A stretch of DNA of 64,000 bases from Sophora flavescens (taxonomy: Eukaryota; Streptophyta; Magnoliopsida; Fabales; Fabaceae): the NCBI GenBank assembly GCA_030762895.1, contig CM061063.1:104244210-104308209 (forward strand). The letters run 5' to 3'. The notes under the pieces are model-generated. The model was not told where the DNA came from, ran no database searches, and saw only the letters and a list, made by a program, of their open reading frames with translations. This document shows, in pieces, positions 1-11,421 of the stretch. Both the position numbers and the translations under genes were made by a program. Every line of letters starts with the position of its first letter. Within the stretch, counting starts at the first letter, position 1.

Positions 1-437
1 TCAACTCGCTCTTCCCCCTTTTCTGTAATTGCCCAAAATCTCTCTCTCTCATCTTAAATACCTTTTTCTTTTTCATTTCTGTTCTTTTGAATCTCCGATC
101 CACAGGTCCTTAGTTTGTTAAAAAGTTAGACATGTTTTTGAGATTCTTAGACCCATTCTCATTCTTGTCAACTCCAATCCTCACAATTAAAACATAGAAA
201 AATTTCTCAGGTTCATTTCTAAATTTTCTCTTTATCTTTGTGTCGGTTGTTGTGATCTTCTTCATTCTATATTCATCTCTTCAAGGTAAGCATCCAAATC
301 AGCTGAAACTCACCGACCCAATCTAGGAACCGTATCAAAGTTTGCAGCTTTGCATCATTTCAGGGACAAGAAGCTCAAAATCTCAAAAGGGTGGCGAATC
401 AGACAGGGACAAAAACGTCAACATAAAAAGGAAGAGC
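1..437 (+). promoter_or_regulatory. Upstream region and probable 5' UTR of the rumi-like gene
   Basis: This pyrimidine-rich stretch (many TCTCTC and CTTTTT runs) precedes the glucosyltransferase start codon and looks like plant 5' leader DNA. A possible small 5' UTR intron of 78 nt runs from a good donor (AAG/GTAAGC, GT at 286-287) to an acceptor ending at 363 (CATTTCAG). No clear TATA box was seen, so the transcription start is unknown and may lie before the window. The leader intron is an inference from splice consensus only. Confidence 0.4.
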
Positions 438-3400
438 ATGAGAGAGAACAACGTCATGCTTGTGCAAGAGAATCAAGGATCGGGGCTTTTTCGTCATTTC
501 AGAGACGGAATCATGAGGCCATTTATTAAGTCTTTGTCGAGATCCACTGTTGTGCTCGTCTTCTCTGGCGTCCTCATCGTCGGCGCGTTGTTTTACACGC
601 GCTTGCTCGACACACATGTGAGTAGTTATTATTCTATTATTTACCCTGTTTTTGCATCAAACGTTGATTGGGTCTACGTGTTTTCTATTTTTAACGTTGT
701 TTGTTGGTTTCCCACGTTGCGTTTGTCTGAAACAGTGCACAGCCAGATGGGAATTCCTCTATAAGGTGACTAAATTCCCTTGGGCTGAGGCATGCATGAG
801 TAAAACATTGTCGTTTGCTTAGTTAGCCCCCTAACCTATTGGTGATCTAATGTGTTAAAAAAATGTTATACAGTCAATTATACATTTAATTAATTAATGA
901 GGAATGATTTTTTTGTGTTGAAGTGTCTCCGGCACAAAATTGTGGAGAGTACTTTTATTACACACTATTTTTTTTTGTCCAAATATCATTATACATTAAT
1001 TAATTATACATATTTATCTCTCATACTAATTTGTATAATTTTTTTTTATCATTTTTTAAACTCGATCTCATTGGGCCTATAGGAGGCCGTACCCTAAGGT
1101 AGGTCATAGTGGTGCCCCACCGGGGCCCAAGCGAACTCTCTTTTCAACACCATCACATGCCCGGTACCGTAGAGTGGAAGTCATGTGCTTTTACCATTTT
1201 AATAACATAGCTGAATTGTTTTTTTTTTTTTTGCTTCTAATTTTTACACACATATTTTAATTTATCGTATAAAAAAAAAAATGAGAGAGAGATACATGCA
1301 TGTGTACATGACGCGTGATTGATAATTATCTTTGTATAAGCATGTCCCGATCAAGTTGTTGCCCATTTTTCAAGTAGACAATTTAACGTAACTAGACAGG
1401 ATTGGCATGAGCTGAGATGAGGCATAAAGATAGGTGAAACTTCATAATAAACAAATCATGGAAGGAATCTTATATGTATAATTTTTGTTAGGTATCAAAC
1501 AATCTTATAAAAAAAAATTTATTAATGAACTATGTTGGGGTTGAGTTGAGTGAGAGAGCTGAAGCCTAAAATAATGACTTGTCTAATCTTAATCTTATGC
1601 CGGTCCATAACTACACACACCTTAAGAGTGTGTTGTATACTCACTCAATTCTAAAACACTAGATTACAGGAAAAATAAATTGATAATATGAAGAAAGTGT
1701 ACGAGTAAAGGGACCATTGCCTAGTAGGTATAACTTAGTTGAAAGTGTCTGGATAGAAATGTGACCGATTTAAGTCTTGCTAACAAAGTCAAATTAAATG
1801 CAAAAAGCATATAGAGTAAAAAAAGACCGTTGAGGTAGGTAACCTGTTCAGTTTTGGCCTTTTGGGTCATCAAAAATCAAAATGGGTTGTTTTAGATGAA
1901 TTGAGATTTTAGGGTATCTTCTCTTGCTAGAAAATTCCAAGACCTAACATGCGCCCCAAGTGTCGGCTAACGGACCCGGATTGGGTGCATTGGGAAAAAT
2001 CACAAAATTGTTGCAGTAGCCTCATCCAAAGGCTGGGATTTAACATTTAAAGTTTTTATTTAATATTTTTATATATGTAAAAAAATTTGTGTGGTTGAGA
2101 TTTCATGCAACCAAATCCATATCCGTGTCGGCTAGCCCCGTAGAGAAATCAAAAGAACGTAATAAGATGTACAATAGAGAAATAAAGTCTTTGTATATCA
2201 CGTGTGCCTCAAATCTTGATGACACACATCAAGAAAGTTGGATCACTCATGACTTTCAAATATCGTGAACTTTATAATTATGTGCCACCTGTTTCATGTT
2301 AGACCCCATAACTTGTTTTTTGCCCTTAACGTATTAAATGATGCTAGTTTAATGGTACTAGGCTAGAAATGCAACTGCACCTAACAAGGACGCGTGTTTT
2401 ACTCTCACTTTTCTCGTTAGTTTTAATAACCTTGGCTAACTCTTGAAGCAACTCTAATGCTAACATTTGCATGCAACTAACAGTAATTTACTTGCGTTTT
2501 TTAAGTTAAACTTTCAAGTTATGTGCGTGATAAGTTGTTGTCTATAGTTGGTGGGTTTTGGCTATTTGTAGATGTGTAAGTACTATTCTTAATTTCTTGT
2601 ATTAAATCAATGGAGTTATGCGAGCTAGATGCACATAGATGTAATCACAATAGGTGGTGTAATTTAGAATAAAAATTAGATAGAACCTTTGAAAAATAAA
2701 ATAAAATTTAAAGATAAAACCATTGAACTAGTTTTAACTTTGTATTTAAAGCTATTGTATTTAAACTTTGTATTTAAAACTATTGATATGGCACTAATAA
2801 AATTTTAATTATAAACAAGTTGTAAAATTTAACATAATTAATTTTTGAGTAATGATATTTGAACATAAATTGACACCATATATATACACCGTATCGCCGA
2901 TGGAGTGTTTTAAGAGATGAAAATATATGATGAGAAAAACACAATAAATAAGTACTGAAGAATATTTTTATATGATGTTAGACACCATTTTTGTATCAAA
3001 ATATCGTTACTTTTAATTTTTATACGTGTGACTAGCGACGGATTCAGTGGCGAGTATAGGTGCTGATTCGTGATTCCTTCTCTTAAACATATTTTGTACA
3101 ATTAAGTTATGTATATAAATTTTTTTTTTATAAAATATCTGTGTGCATAATTAATCTAATGGTGTGTTGCCATACGATAAGGCCATAAGGGCAAGGGGCA
3201 TGCGTTGAATCAATGGCAAGCTCTAGTTGTGAACTTCTATTTTTATAGTTCGTCTATCATAATCTTCATTCGACTTTTCAAGGACTTTGAATCTCATCGA
3301 TTAAAAAAAAAAGTATCACGGTCAAATTTTTTTTAACAGACAAACCTTACTCGTTACTTGTTATGTTAATAGAATGTGAGATTCAAACATTGAATCTTAT

Positions 3401-6400
3401 AATTCTTAACATCTCTATCTTACACCCCAAACTACGTAACCACCTTATGACCTGTCTAAATCTAAACCCTTGTTCTTTAATTTATGGTCATTTTGTGTTT
3501 GTTTAGCAGATCATTTCAAGAGGTTCATCTTCCAAACAAATACTAACAACCACAATATACGAAACGCGTCCTTTCATACCCAAAAAGCCCCGGGAGCAAA
3601 TAGAGTTCCCATTGAACTGCAGTGCATACAGCCTCACCAAAACATGTCCCACCAGTCATCCAATCTCAGGGGACGATCAGGACCGTTCACCTGGTTCCAC
3701 GTGTCCAGAATACTTCCGTTGGATCCATGAAGATCTCAGGCCTTGGGCTCACAGTGGCATAACAAAGGAGATGGTGGATAGGGCTAAAGAAACAGCAAAT
3801 TTCAAGCTTGTGATATTGAAGGGAAAGGCTTATTTGGAGACATATGAAAAGGCCTTTCAAACAAGGGATGTTTTTACTCTGTGGGGGATCCTACAGATGT
3901 TAAGGAGGTACCCTGGCATGGTGCCTGATATGGAGCTCATGTTTGATTGTGTGGATTGGCCAGTGGTTTTATCTGATAGTTACAGTGGGCCTAATGCTGC
4001 GGACCCACCACCACTCTTCAGATATTGTGGGAATGATGCCACCTTGGATCTTGTCTTCCCTGATTGGTCCTTCTGGGGATGGTAACCCCATTTTACTAAG
4101 TTTCTCTTTTTTTATTTTTTTTATTAAATTCATTTTTTTATAATAATAATAATAATGTTTCTTATACTTAAGGCTATGTTTGGATGCATGAAGTGAAGTG
4201 ATAAAAAAAAAGTGAAGTAATAAAAAAACCTTAACACGTTGTTCGATAATTTTTTTAAGTAACAAATGTAATAGTTAATGTCTTAATGATGTGAACCTCA
4301 AACCACTCTTTCAAATTTTCATCCCCCCAAACCCCCCAAACGGGGGTTTAGAATGAAGCAAAGTGTAAACAACTCGGTACTCTTTGTAATTCACTTGTTC
4401 AGTTAATTACCATGGTGACTTCTAAATAATACACTTAGATTTCCCTCCATTCTCTTGTCAAAACTTCTAAACAATTGGATTTTATATATTACCTTTCCAT
4501 CCCATTCTACTCTAAAGCACTTCACTTCACTCCATCTACTTCAAAACTCTCAATCATATTAAGCTTTTTGCATCTATGAATTCTCATTTGAACAGAAACA
4601 TTGCACTCATATAAATTAAATATTATCTTAATATATTATCTAAAAATGCTATAAAAAAATTACTCGGTTGGTGTTGGTATGTAGCAAGGAAAGATGTTAA
4701 AGAAAAAATGACTCAGTTGTTATCGAAGAGAATAAAGTATATCAGAGTTTGTTTGTTATAATGATTCATAACTGCAAAGGGGAAAAAGAAGAAGAAAGAA
4801 ATGCATTTAAACATTGATGACATATTTTGTCTCTTGTATAGGCCTGAGGTTAACATAAAGCCATGGGAGATTTTACTAGGAGAGTTGAAAGAAGGCAACA
4901 AGAGAAAATCATGGTTGAATAGAGAGCCTTATGCTTATTGGAAAGGTAATCCTACTGTGGCTGAGACACGACAAGACCTCATGAAATGCAATGTTTCTGA
5001 TAAACAAGAATGGAATGCTCGTTTATATGCCCAGGTATCATTTTAATTAGCTTTGTTCTATGTGTGTATTGGAAATTCTCAAGTTCAATTGTCAATTTCT
5101 GCTAATGAAAGTTACAAATTTTTGTACATATAAATACATTTCCTATGCTTTTTCCCCGCTTGGAAACAACAAAATGGATAGTTAAGCCTTATTTGTGAAA
5201 AAAATATATTAAGATTAAGGTGAGTATTACAGCTAGCATCTTAACAAATAGAAATCTGGTTCCAGGATTGGGGACGAGAATCACAAGAAGGGTACAAGAA
5301 ATCAGACTTGGCAAGCCAATGCACTCATAGGTATCATTTGCTATGGCAAAATATATTTTTAGTCACTGGATATGTATAATACTTAGAAAAATGCAGGCAT
5401 CACACTCAATAATAGAGGATGTGTTTAAAGGAGTGTGTTTAAGAGTGTGATGCTAGCATTCCTCATAATACTTATGACTGAAAAAATTACACTGATCATG
5501 ATGTGTGCAGATATAAGGTGTACATTGAAGGTTCTGCTTGGTCTGTTAGTGAAAAATACATTCTAGCATGTGATTCTGTCACTTTACTTGTAAAACCCCA
5601 TTACTATGATTTTTTCACAAGAGGGTTGATTCCGGTGCACCACTATTGGCCTATTAAGGAAGATGACAAGTGCAAGTCCATTAAGTTTGCTGTGGATTGG
5701 GGCAATAGCCACAAGGAAAAGGTAATTTCAAAGTTCTACTTTTTCACTGATCAGGAGGTGATATATAATTCTCACCAAACTTAATCACATATACAACTAC
5801 ACTAGATTTCACTTCTGAGTATATTGCTTTGAATGGTGGATCACTAAATTATCAGGTAAAAAGTGATTGAATGTGATAGATGAGAGGAACAACACCTTTT
5901 GTGATCTAATATGTTTACCTTGGTTAAAAACTTAAAACCTTAGCATATTTCATAACTTACATCATTGCAAAATCCGTATAATTATGCTACTACTATATAA
6001 TATGTGCATAGAGTAAAGGACAAATAAGAATTATATTAGTAAAGTGCATAACTTGTATCTAATTAAATTTTGAATTTCATCATATCTAATTCCTGTTTTG
6101 GACATTCATCAGGCACAAAAAATTGGAAAGGCAGCAAATGATTTCATTCAAGAGGAACTGAAGATGGATTATGTGTATGACTACATGTTTCATCTCCTAA
6201 ATTCATATGGTAAACTCTTTAGATACAAACCCTCTTTAAGTCCGGAAGCTATTGAACTATGTGTGGAGTCCATGGTTTGTAAAGCAGAAGGATTAGAAAA
6301 GAAATTTATGATGGAATCATTGATCAAGGGTCCAACAAACACCAACCCCTGCACCATGCCTCCCCCTTATGACCCTCCATCTTTGCATGCGCAACTAAGG

Positions 6401-6475
6401 AGAAAAAATGGTTCAATTCAACAAGTGGAATTGTGGGAGACGAAATATTGGGGGAAACAAAGTGTGAAATCTTGA
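438..6475 (+). CDS. O-glucosyltransferase rumi homolog (CAP10 / glycosyltransferase family 90), 6 exons
   Basis: Predicted type II membrane glycosyltransferase of the plant rumi/CAP10 family, likely in the Golgi or ER; the acceptor in plants is not established. Exons: 438-617, 3510-4081, 4842-5034, 5266-5330, 5511-5721, 6113-6475. All introns are GT-AG, the phases join exactly, and the CDS is 1,584 nt (527 residues), normal for the family. Residues about 36-53 form a single N-terminal membrane segment. Family blocks follow in order: CPEYFRWIHEDLRPW, LMFDCVDWPV, YCGNDATLDLVFPDWSFWGW, REPYAYWKGNP, CNVSDKQEWNARLYAQDW, IEGSAWSVSEKYILACDSV, LVKPHYYDFFTRGLIP and a C-terminal PCTMPPPYDPPSL. The ATG at 438 is chosen because MREN opens the family-like N terminus; upstream in-frame sequence has no better ATG. 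No frameshift or stop was found. The exon 2 acceptor is of NAGNAG type (TTTAGCAG), so one extra Gln is possible. Confidence 0.93.
618..3509 (+). other. Intron 1 of the rumi-like gene (2.9 kb)
   Basis: Long AT-rich intron between the membrane-anchor exon and the first catalytic exon, with donor GTGAGT and acceptor TTTAGCAG. A GC-richer patch at about 1070-1190 stands out from its surroundings but matches nothing I recognise. No coding segment or transposon termini were found. Confidence 0.75.
4161..4553. repeat. Degenerate MITE-like repeat in intron 2 of the rumi-like gene
   Basis: The left end reads GGCTATGTTTGGATGCATGA followed by AAGTGAAGTG, and the right part carries the inverted motif CACTTCACTTCACTCCATCT. 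This is the usual pattern of a plant MITE whose right terminus has decayed. Target duplications were not identified. It lies wholly inside intron 2 and leaves both splice sites intact. Confidence 0.4.
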
Positions 6476-7034
6476 TCTGATATTGTAGTGATCATATTCA
6501 TTATATCTTAGATTTTTCCCCCTTCCAAATATATACGTTCTTTTTAGAGATATTAGATTTTGGGGTGAGTCATACTTAGATATTCTAATAGTTTATATAA
6601 ATAGAATACGTCTTGTATCATATATGGCTAAATAAACTGTTTCATGTTTATGATAATTACGAGTTTTAGATACAATGACTATACGAGAAATAGTGTTTAG
6701 CTTGTGAATGTTCCATTGTTGAAGCTTATATTATCAGTGAAGCAAATTTATTGATGAAAGATAATACTCTAGTCTGTTCTTATCAAAAAAAAAAAAAACC
6801 TCTAGTCTCTAACATGACTAATTGACTATGGCGCAATGAAACAAACAACAGCCCCAGTTTACATGTTAACTGTTTGTAATACTTTGTATGAAGTATCCTT
6901 AGTTTTTTTTTTTAAAGAAAGTATTCAAATAACCGCAATGTTTAAAATATTGACTCCAAAATCTAGTTCAATTAGACAAGCTTCCAAGTTAAAAGGGAGT
7001 GGGAGCAGAAAATGAATTTGAGAGCCCATATGAT
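6476..7034. other. 3' flank of the rumi-like gene
   Basis: AT-rich DNA after the TGA at 6473-6475. AATAAA-like strings near 6600-6640 could serve for polyadenylation. Oligo-A and oligo-T tracts occur at about 6786 and 6905. No other feature seen. Confidence 0.5.
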
Positions 7035-7037
7035 TAG

Positions 7038-7424
7038 GTGCGTGTTTAGATGAACGTTTGATAAAAGTGATTTTGAATGTAATTGATTTTGTAAAATTGA
7101 TTTGATTAGGATTGAGTTTGAAATGAAGTGATTTATGTTTGATAAAAGTGATTTTGAATGTAATTGATTTGGTTAGAATTGAGTTTGAAGTGAAATGATT
7201 TATGTTTGGATGTTTTTATTTTGAAAGTAAATTTGATATAAAACTTAGTGTAAATTTTTCAACTCAACTCAAAAACGACTTTTTGTAGCTTATAGTCAGA
7301 ATCGTTTCTAGAGGCAAAATCAATTTTACCTGACAATAACCAAACATTACATTTTTACTAAAATCACATTTGACAGAAGACAAAATCAATTCTAGAACAC
7401 TTCAACGTGAAACCAAACACACAC
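7038..7424. mobile_element. MITE with imperfect terminal inverted repeats and internal tandem duplication
   Basis: The left end (GTGCGTGTTTAGATGAACG) is an imperfect inverted copy of the right end (CGTGAAACCAAACACACAC). TAG flanks both sides (7035-7037 and 7425-7427), a possible 3-bp target duplication. The interior holds two adjacent copies of a unit of roughly 85-90 bp that starts TTTGATAAAAGTGATTTTGA. It has no coding capacity. The style matches MITEs common in legume genomes; superfamily is uncertain. Confidence 0.6.
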
Positions 7425-7427
7425 TAG

Positions 7428-7868
7428 ACTAGATGAAGTTACTGTAAATTTTTAATTTATCCCAATGTACCGCCAAATTCATTAGCTCTCAAATGAGTCA
7501 AATCAATTAGCTCTCGAATCTGTATGTTCTCTTTTTCCTTTGATTTTGAACAAGATTAATCATAACTCACAAAGGGAAAAAAACTAAGCATCGGCCAAGT
7601 GATTATCAGAGGCAAAAGAAACATCCATTGTAAACAGACACATTTGTTTTTTCGCAAGGCAGGGCAAAATGCTTGATAAATGGAAAATATTCATCGTACC
7701 ACTTTTTAGTCATATCACCTTTTAACATCTAAATTCTAATTTTCTATTATCTTTCTATTGTTGTTTTTGAAGCATAGATGATTTGACCCATGATCAAAAA
7801 GTAAATGTAGAAATGGTGCGAAGAAAAATGACATAAGATATCATTATTGTTACTATAATAATTAACAT
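7428..7868. other. AT-rich intergenic DNA
   Basis: No gene or repeat structure recognised between the MITE and the split fold-back element. Confidence 0.5.
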
Positions 7869-7892
7869 GTTAAAATAATATTTTGATCCTTA

Positions 7893-10800
7893 AGTATATG
7901 TTTGGCATCCTTTGTCGCTAAGTAGAAATTGAAGTTAACGAAGCAGGAACTTAGGGTGTGGAATAAAACTACTTTCGGGAACATTGATGAGAAACTAAAG
8001 CTGGCGGTGGCAGAGATAAAACAGTTAGATGACAAGGGGGAGCAAGGTTCCTTTTCGGCTGGAGATATATTGAAGAGGAGAGAAGCTTTTGAATCATTCT
8101 GGAAAATTTCTAGAATGAAGGATTCACTTGCTTTTCAAAAATCTAGAATCGGGTGGTTAAAATTTGGTGATTCGAACTCAGGCTTCTTTCATGCTTGCGT
8201 GAACAAGAGGAGGAGGAAAAACACTATTCATGACCGTCGCATACAGGGGAGTTGGGTTGAGGATCCTGTTTCAGTTAAACAAGGAATTTTCGACCATGTT
8301 GAGTCTTTATTCAACAAGAGCCTTGGAGTAAGGCCAACTCTAGATGGTGTATCCTTTAAGAAAATTTCAGCTTCACAAAGTCAGTTGCTTACCGCTAAAT
8401 TTTCTTGTGAGGAATCAAGAAGGTGCTGTGAGGTTGTGAAGGAAGCAAGAGCCCGGGCCGGATGGGTTCAACTTCAATCTGTTAAAGAAATTTTGGGAGG
8501 TTATAAAGGGAGATTTTTGTAGGTTGGTGGCTGATTTTCACAGAAACAAGAGATTGGATAGAGGATGCTTCTTTTATGGTCTTAATCCCTAAAAATGACA
8601 ACCCGGTAGGTTTAAATGATTATAGGCCTATATCCTTTGGTCGGGTGTCTTTATAAAGTGTTGGCTAAGCTTCTTGCAAGGAGATTGAGCTCAGTTATGG
8701 ATACGGTAATTTCAGAAAACCAGATTGCGTTTTTAAAAGGAAGAAACATCATGGATGGGGTTGTGGTGGTAAATGAGATACTGGACTATGCTAAGAAAAA
8801 AGGCAAGTCATGCATGTTATTCAAAATCGACTTCGAAAAGGCCTATGACTCGATGTGTTGGGAGTTCTTAGATTATATGTTCGTTAGAATGGGCTTCAAT
8901 TCAAAATGGAGGTCATGGGTACGTGAGTGTCTCCAAATAGCTTCAGTGTCGGAATTGGTAAACGGGTCTCCAACAAAGGAGTTTAGAATGTCCAGAGGTA
9001 TAAGGCAAGGGGACCCAATGGCTCCGTTCTTATTTCTTATTGTGGCAGAAGGCCTTAGTGGGTTGATTCGCAATGCAGTGGAGAAGAACATTTACAAGGA
9101 GTTTAGGATCGTTGGGGGGATTGTGAGATTGCGGTTTCACACATCCAATATGCCGATGACACTATTTTGTTTGGGGAGTTGACGAAGGCTAATATTTGGG
9201 CTCTAAAATGCATTCTCAGGTCTTTTGAGCTTGTTTCTGGCTTGAGGGTAAACTTACACAAAAGCGGTCTTGTAAGCACTAAGAACAACTATGCCTTGGT
9301 TGAATTCGCTACCCATACTCTAAATTGCAACTTAGGCACTACTCCGTTCAAATTCTTGGGAATCATGGTGGGTGCAAATCCTCCACTTGGGATCCTTTGA
9401 TCAATTCACTCCAAAAACGCCTCGCTTGGTTGGAGGAACAAGTATCTTTCTTTTGGAGGTCGAGTAGTTCGATCAACATGGTACTTGCTTCTCTCCCAAT
9501 CTATTACTTGTCTTTTTACTTGGCTCCGAGAAAGGTTATCAACAAAATCATTCAAAATCAAAGGAATTTCTTATGGGGGTTTTAGACGAGTGTAGGAAAA
9601 TATGTTGGGTTAAGTGGGATGTGGTATGTAAACCTAGGGAAGAGGGTGGTTTGGGGATAAAAAACATTCGTGCCTTCAACTTGGCACTTTTGGGTAAATG
9701 GAGATGACGGTTTCTAACAGAAAAGGAACATTTTTGGGCTAGGATTCTTAGTGTCAGATACGGTGATCCTTCTGTTTGGGGTGTGCCTTGGAGTATTTCG
9801 GAGTCTAGTGGGGGACTAGCTTCGGGTTGGTGGGCAGATTTGGGTAGGTTGGAGGGGAGTGAGTCCTTCAAAGAGGGGGTGGTGGGGTGGTTGTCTTCAG
9901 GAATAACAAGGAAGTTGGGCAGTGGTAGTAGCATCTCCTTCTGGAAGGAAAGATGGGTGGATGCAAGGTCATTGGCCACCAGGTTTGGGAGGCTATTTAG
10001 TATTTCCCTACTAAATGAGGGTTTAGTGGCTGACATGGGTGAGTGGAGGGACGGTATATGGGTATGGAAACTAGCTTGGAGAAGGGATCTTTTTGTGCCG
10101 GAGGAGGATTTGCTACAAACAATGGTAGTTCCCTTGAGCAACTATAATGTATCTGCAGACTCTGTTGACGGATGGCACTGGTTGGATCAAGATGCTTCCT
10201 CCTGCAATGTAAAATCTGCATATCAGCTGTTAACTTCGGTTGATGGACAAGCACCGAATGAAACTTACAAGTTCATTTGGGACAAGAGCATTCCTTTGAA
10301 GGTGGGCCGGGGCTTTTTGTTGGAGAGCAATCTTGGATAGAATACCTACTTACACAAACCTTGGCAAGAGGGGAATTGTCCATGGTTCAGGTAATCAGTT
10401 GTGCGTTTTCTGCAGCAATAATGTTGAATCTGTTGAACATTTATTCATTTCATGCAATTTCACTTATGGGGTGTGGATGAATGTGTACAATTGGATTGGT
10501 TTGGTCTCGGTTTTAGCTGGTTCGATTAAGGATTTACTGCTGCAGCATTCGGGTTTATTTTCGGGTAGGATTCTCGATAAATGCTGGAGAATGTTGTGGT
10601 TCTCCACGTTATGGTCACTTTGGTTGCTTCGTAATGATATTATTTTCAACCAAGGTTTAGTGGATTTTGTGAAAGTTGTTGATTTGATTAAGGTGAGGGT
10701 TTGGACATGGCAGTGCAGTTTAACAAAGAGGCCCAGCTTCTCATATTCAGACTGGTGCATCAACCCTATGGCGTGTCTCCAATCGAGTTAATGAGTGCAG

Positions 10801-11173
10801 GCTCTGTAATGCTACTGCTATGAGGATCTTGTTTTTTGTGGTGAGGAGCGCTGCACTGTCATGAGGATCTTGTTTTTTGTAGTTTGAAGCATAAGTAGTT
10901 TGAATCTGACTAGCTTCGGTTTCTTTATGGCTGATTGCTTCATCCAGACGTTGGGTGGATTTTTTTATTGAACTGTGATGTTGCTGTACGGTTTTCTTGT
11001 GTTAATTTGGTGGTGAGAGGCTGTCCGGGTAGAACTTTGTAACAATAATGCTGGTTTTATTTAGATTTAGTATTTAAGTTAACTCGGCTCTTCCAGGTTG
11101 CTCTTATGTATATGGGTTGGGGTACTTCTTATATTCTCAATCTATAAATTCTTTTGGCTTACCAAAAAAAAAA
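7893..11173 (+). mobile_element. 5'-truncated L1-type LINE with poly(A) and 16-bp target duplication
   Basis: Non-LTR retrotransposon copy. It ends in an A-run at 11164-11175 and is flanked by AATATTTTGATCCTTA (7877-7892) and AATATTTTCATCCTTA (11174-11189), identical at 15 of 16 positions. The 5' truncation removes ORF1 and the endonuclease; only reverse transcriptase and downstream parts of ORF2 remain. It inserted into the left arm of the fold-back MITE. Multiple frameshifts and stops show it is old. Confidence 0.85.
7929..10791 (+). pseudogene. LINE ORF2 remnant: reverse transcriptase and zinc-binding RT domain
   Basis: Broken reading frame of an L1-type polyprotein. The pieces are 7929-8522 (linker with WLKFGDSNSGFFHACVNKRR), 8616-9182 (RT core with NQIAFLKGRNIMDGV, FKIDFEKAYDS and GIRQGDPMAPFLFLIVAEGL), a frame change to the catalytic YADD at 9149-9160, then 9167-9585, 9783-10340 and 10333-10791. 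The last piece carries the zf-RVT-like part (LCVFCSNNVESVEHLFISC) and the family-typical ending near SYSDWCINPM. Host function is not expected. Confidence 0.88.
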
Positions 11174-11421
11174 AATATTTTCATCCTTATACGTGACATG
11201 AATTATTGATTTGATCCCTATACATAAAAAATTTATTAAAATGATCCCTATACGTACAAAAAGTCGAATAGGGACTTTTTGTACTTATAGGGACCATTTT
11301 AATAATTTTTTATATATATAAACCAAATCGAAAATTCGTGTCACGTATAGGGACCAAAATATTACTTTAACCTAACCAATAAAAACAGGTAAAAACTACA
11401 AAAAGATCTAAAGTACTTGAG

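Larger units (their letters stand above)
7869..11371. mobile_element. Fold-back MITE (Mutator-type style) split by a LINE
   Basis: The right part (11190-11371) contains two inverted arms, each with the phrase GGTCC/GATCC-CTATACGTGACA, around a GGGACTTTTTGTAC centre. The right terminus reads GGACCAAAATATTACTTTAAC. Its inverted partner GTTAAAATAATATTTTGATCC is not next to the right part but at 7869-7889, 3.3 kb away on the far side of the LINE. The pieces together make a fold-back element of about 205 bp. Such 'GGTTAAA...GGTCCCT' fold-back elements are typical of legumes (established style; superfamily inferred). Confidence 0.65.

Noticed and set aside
342..764. 140-residue frame that starts upstream of the rumi-like ATG and runs into intron 1
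   Set aside because: It begins at a TTG and reads past a strong donor at 618. The true exon is 438-617.
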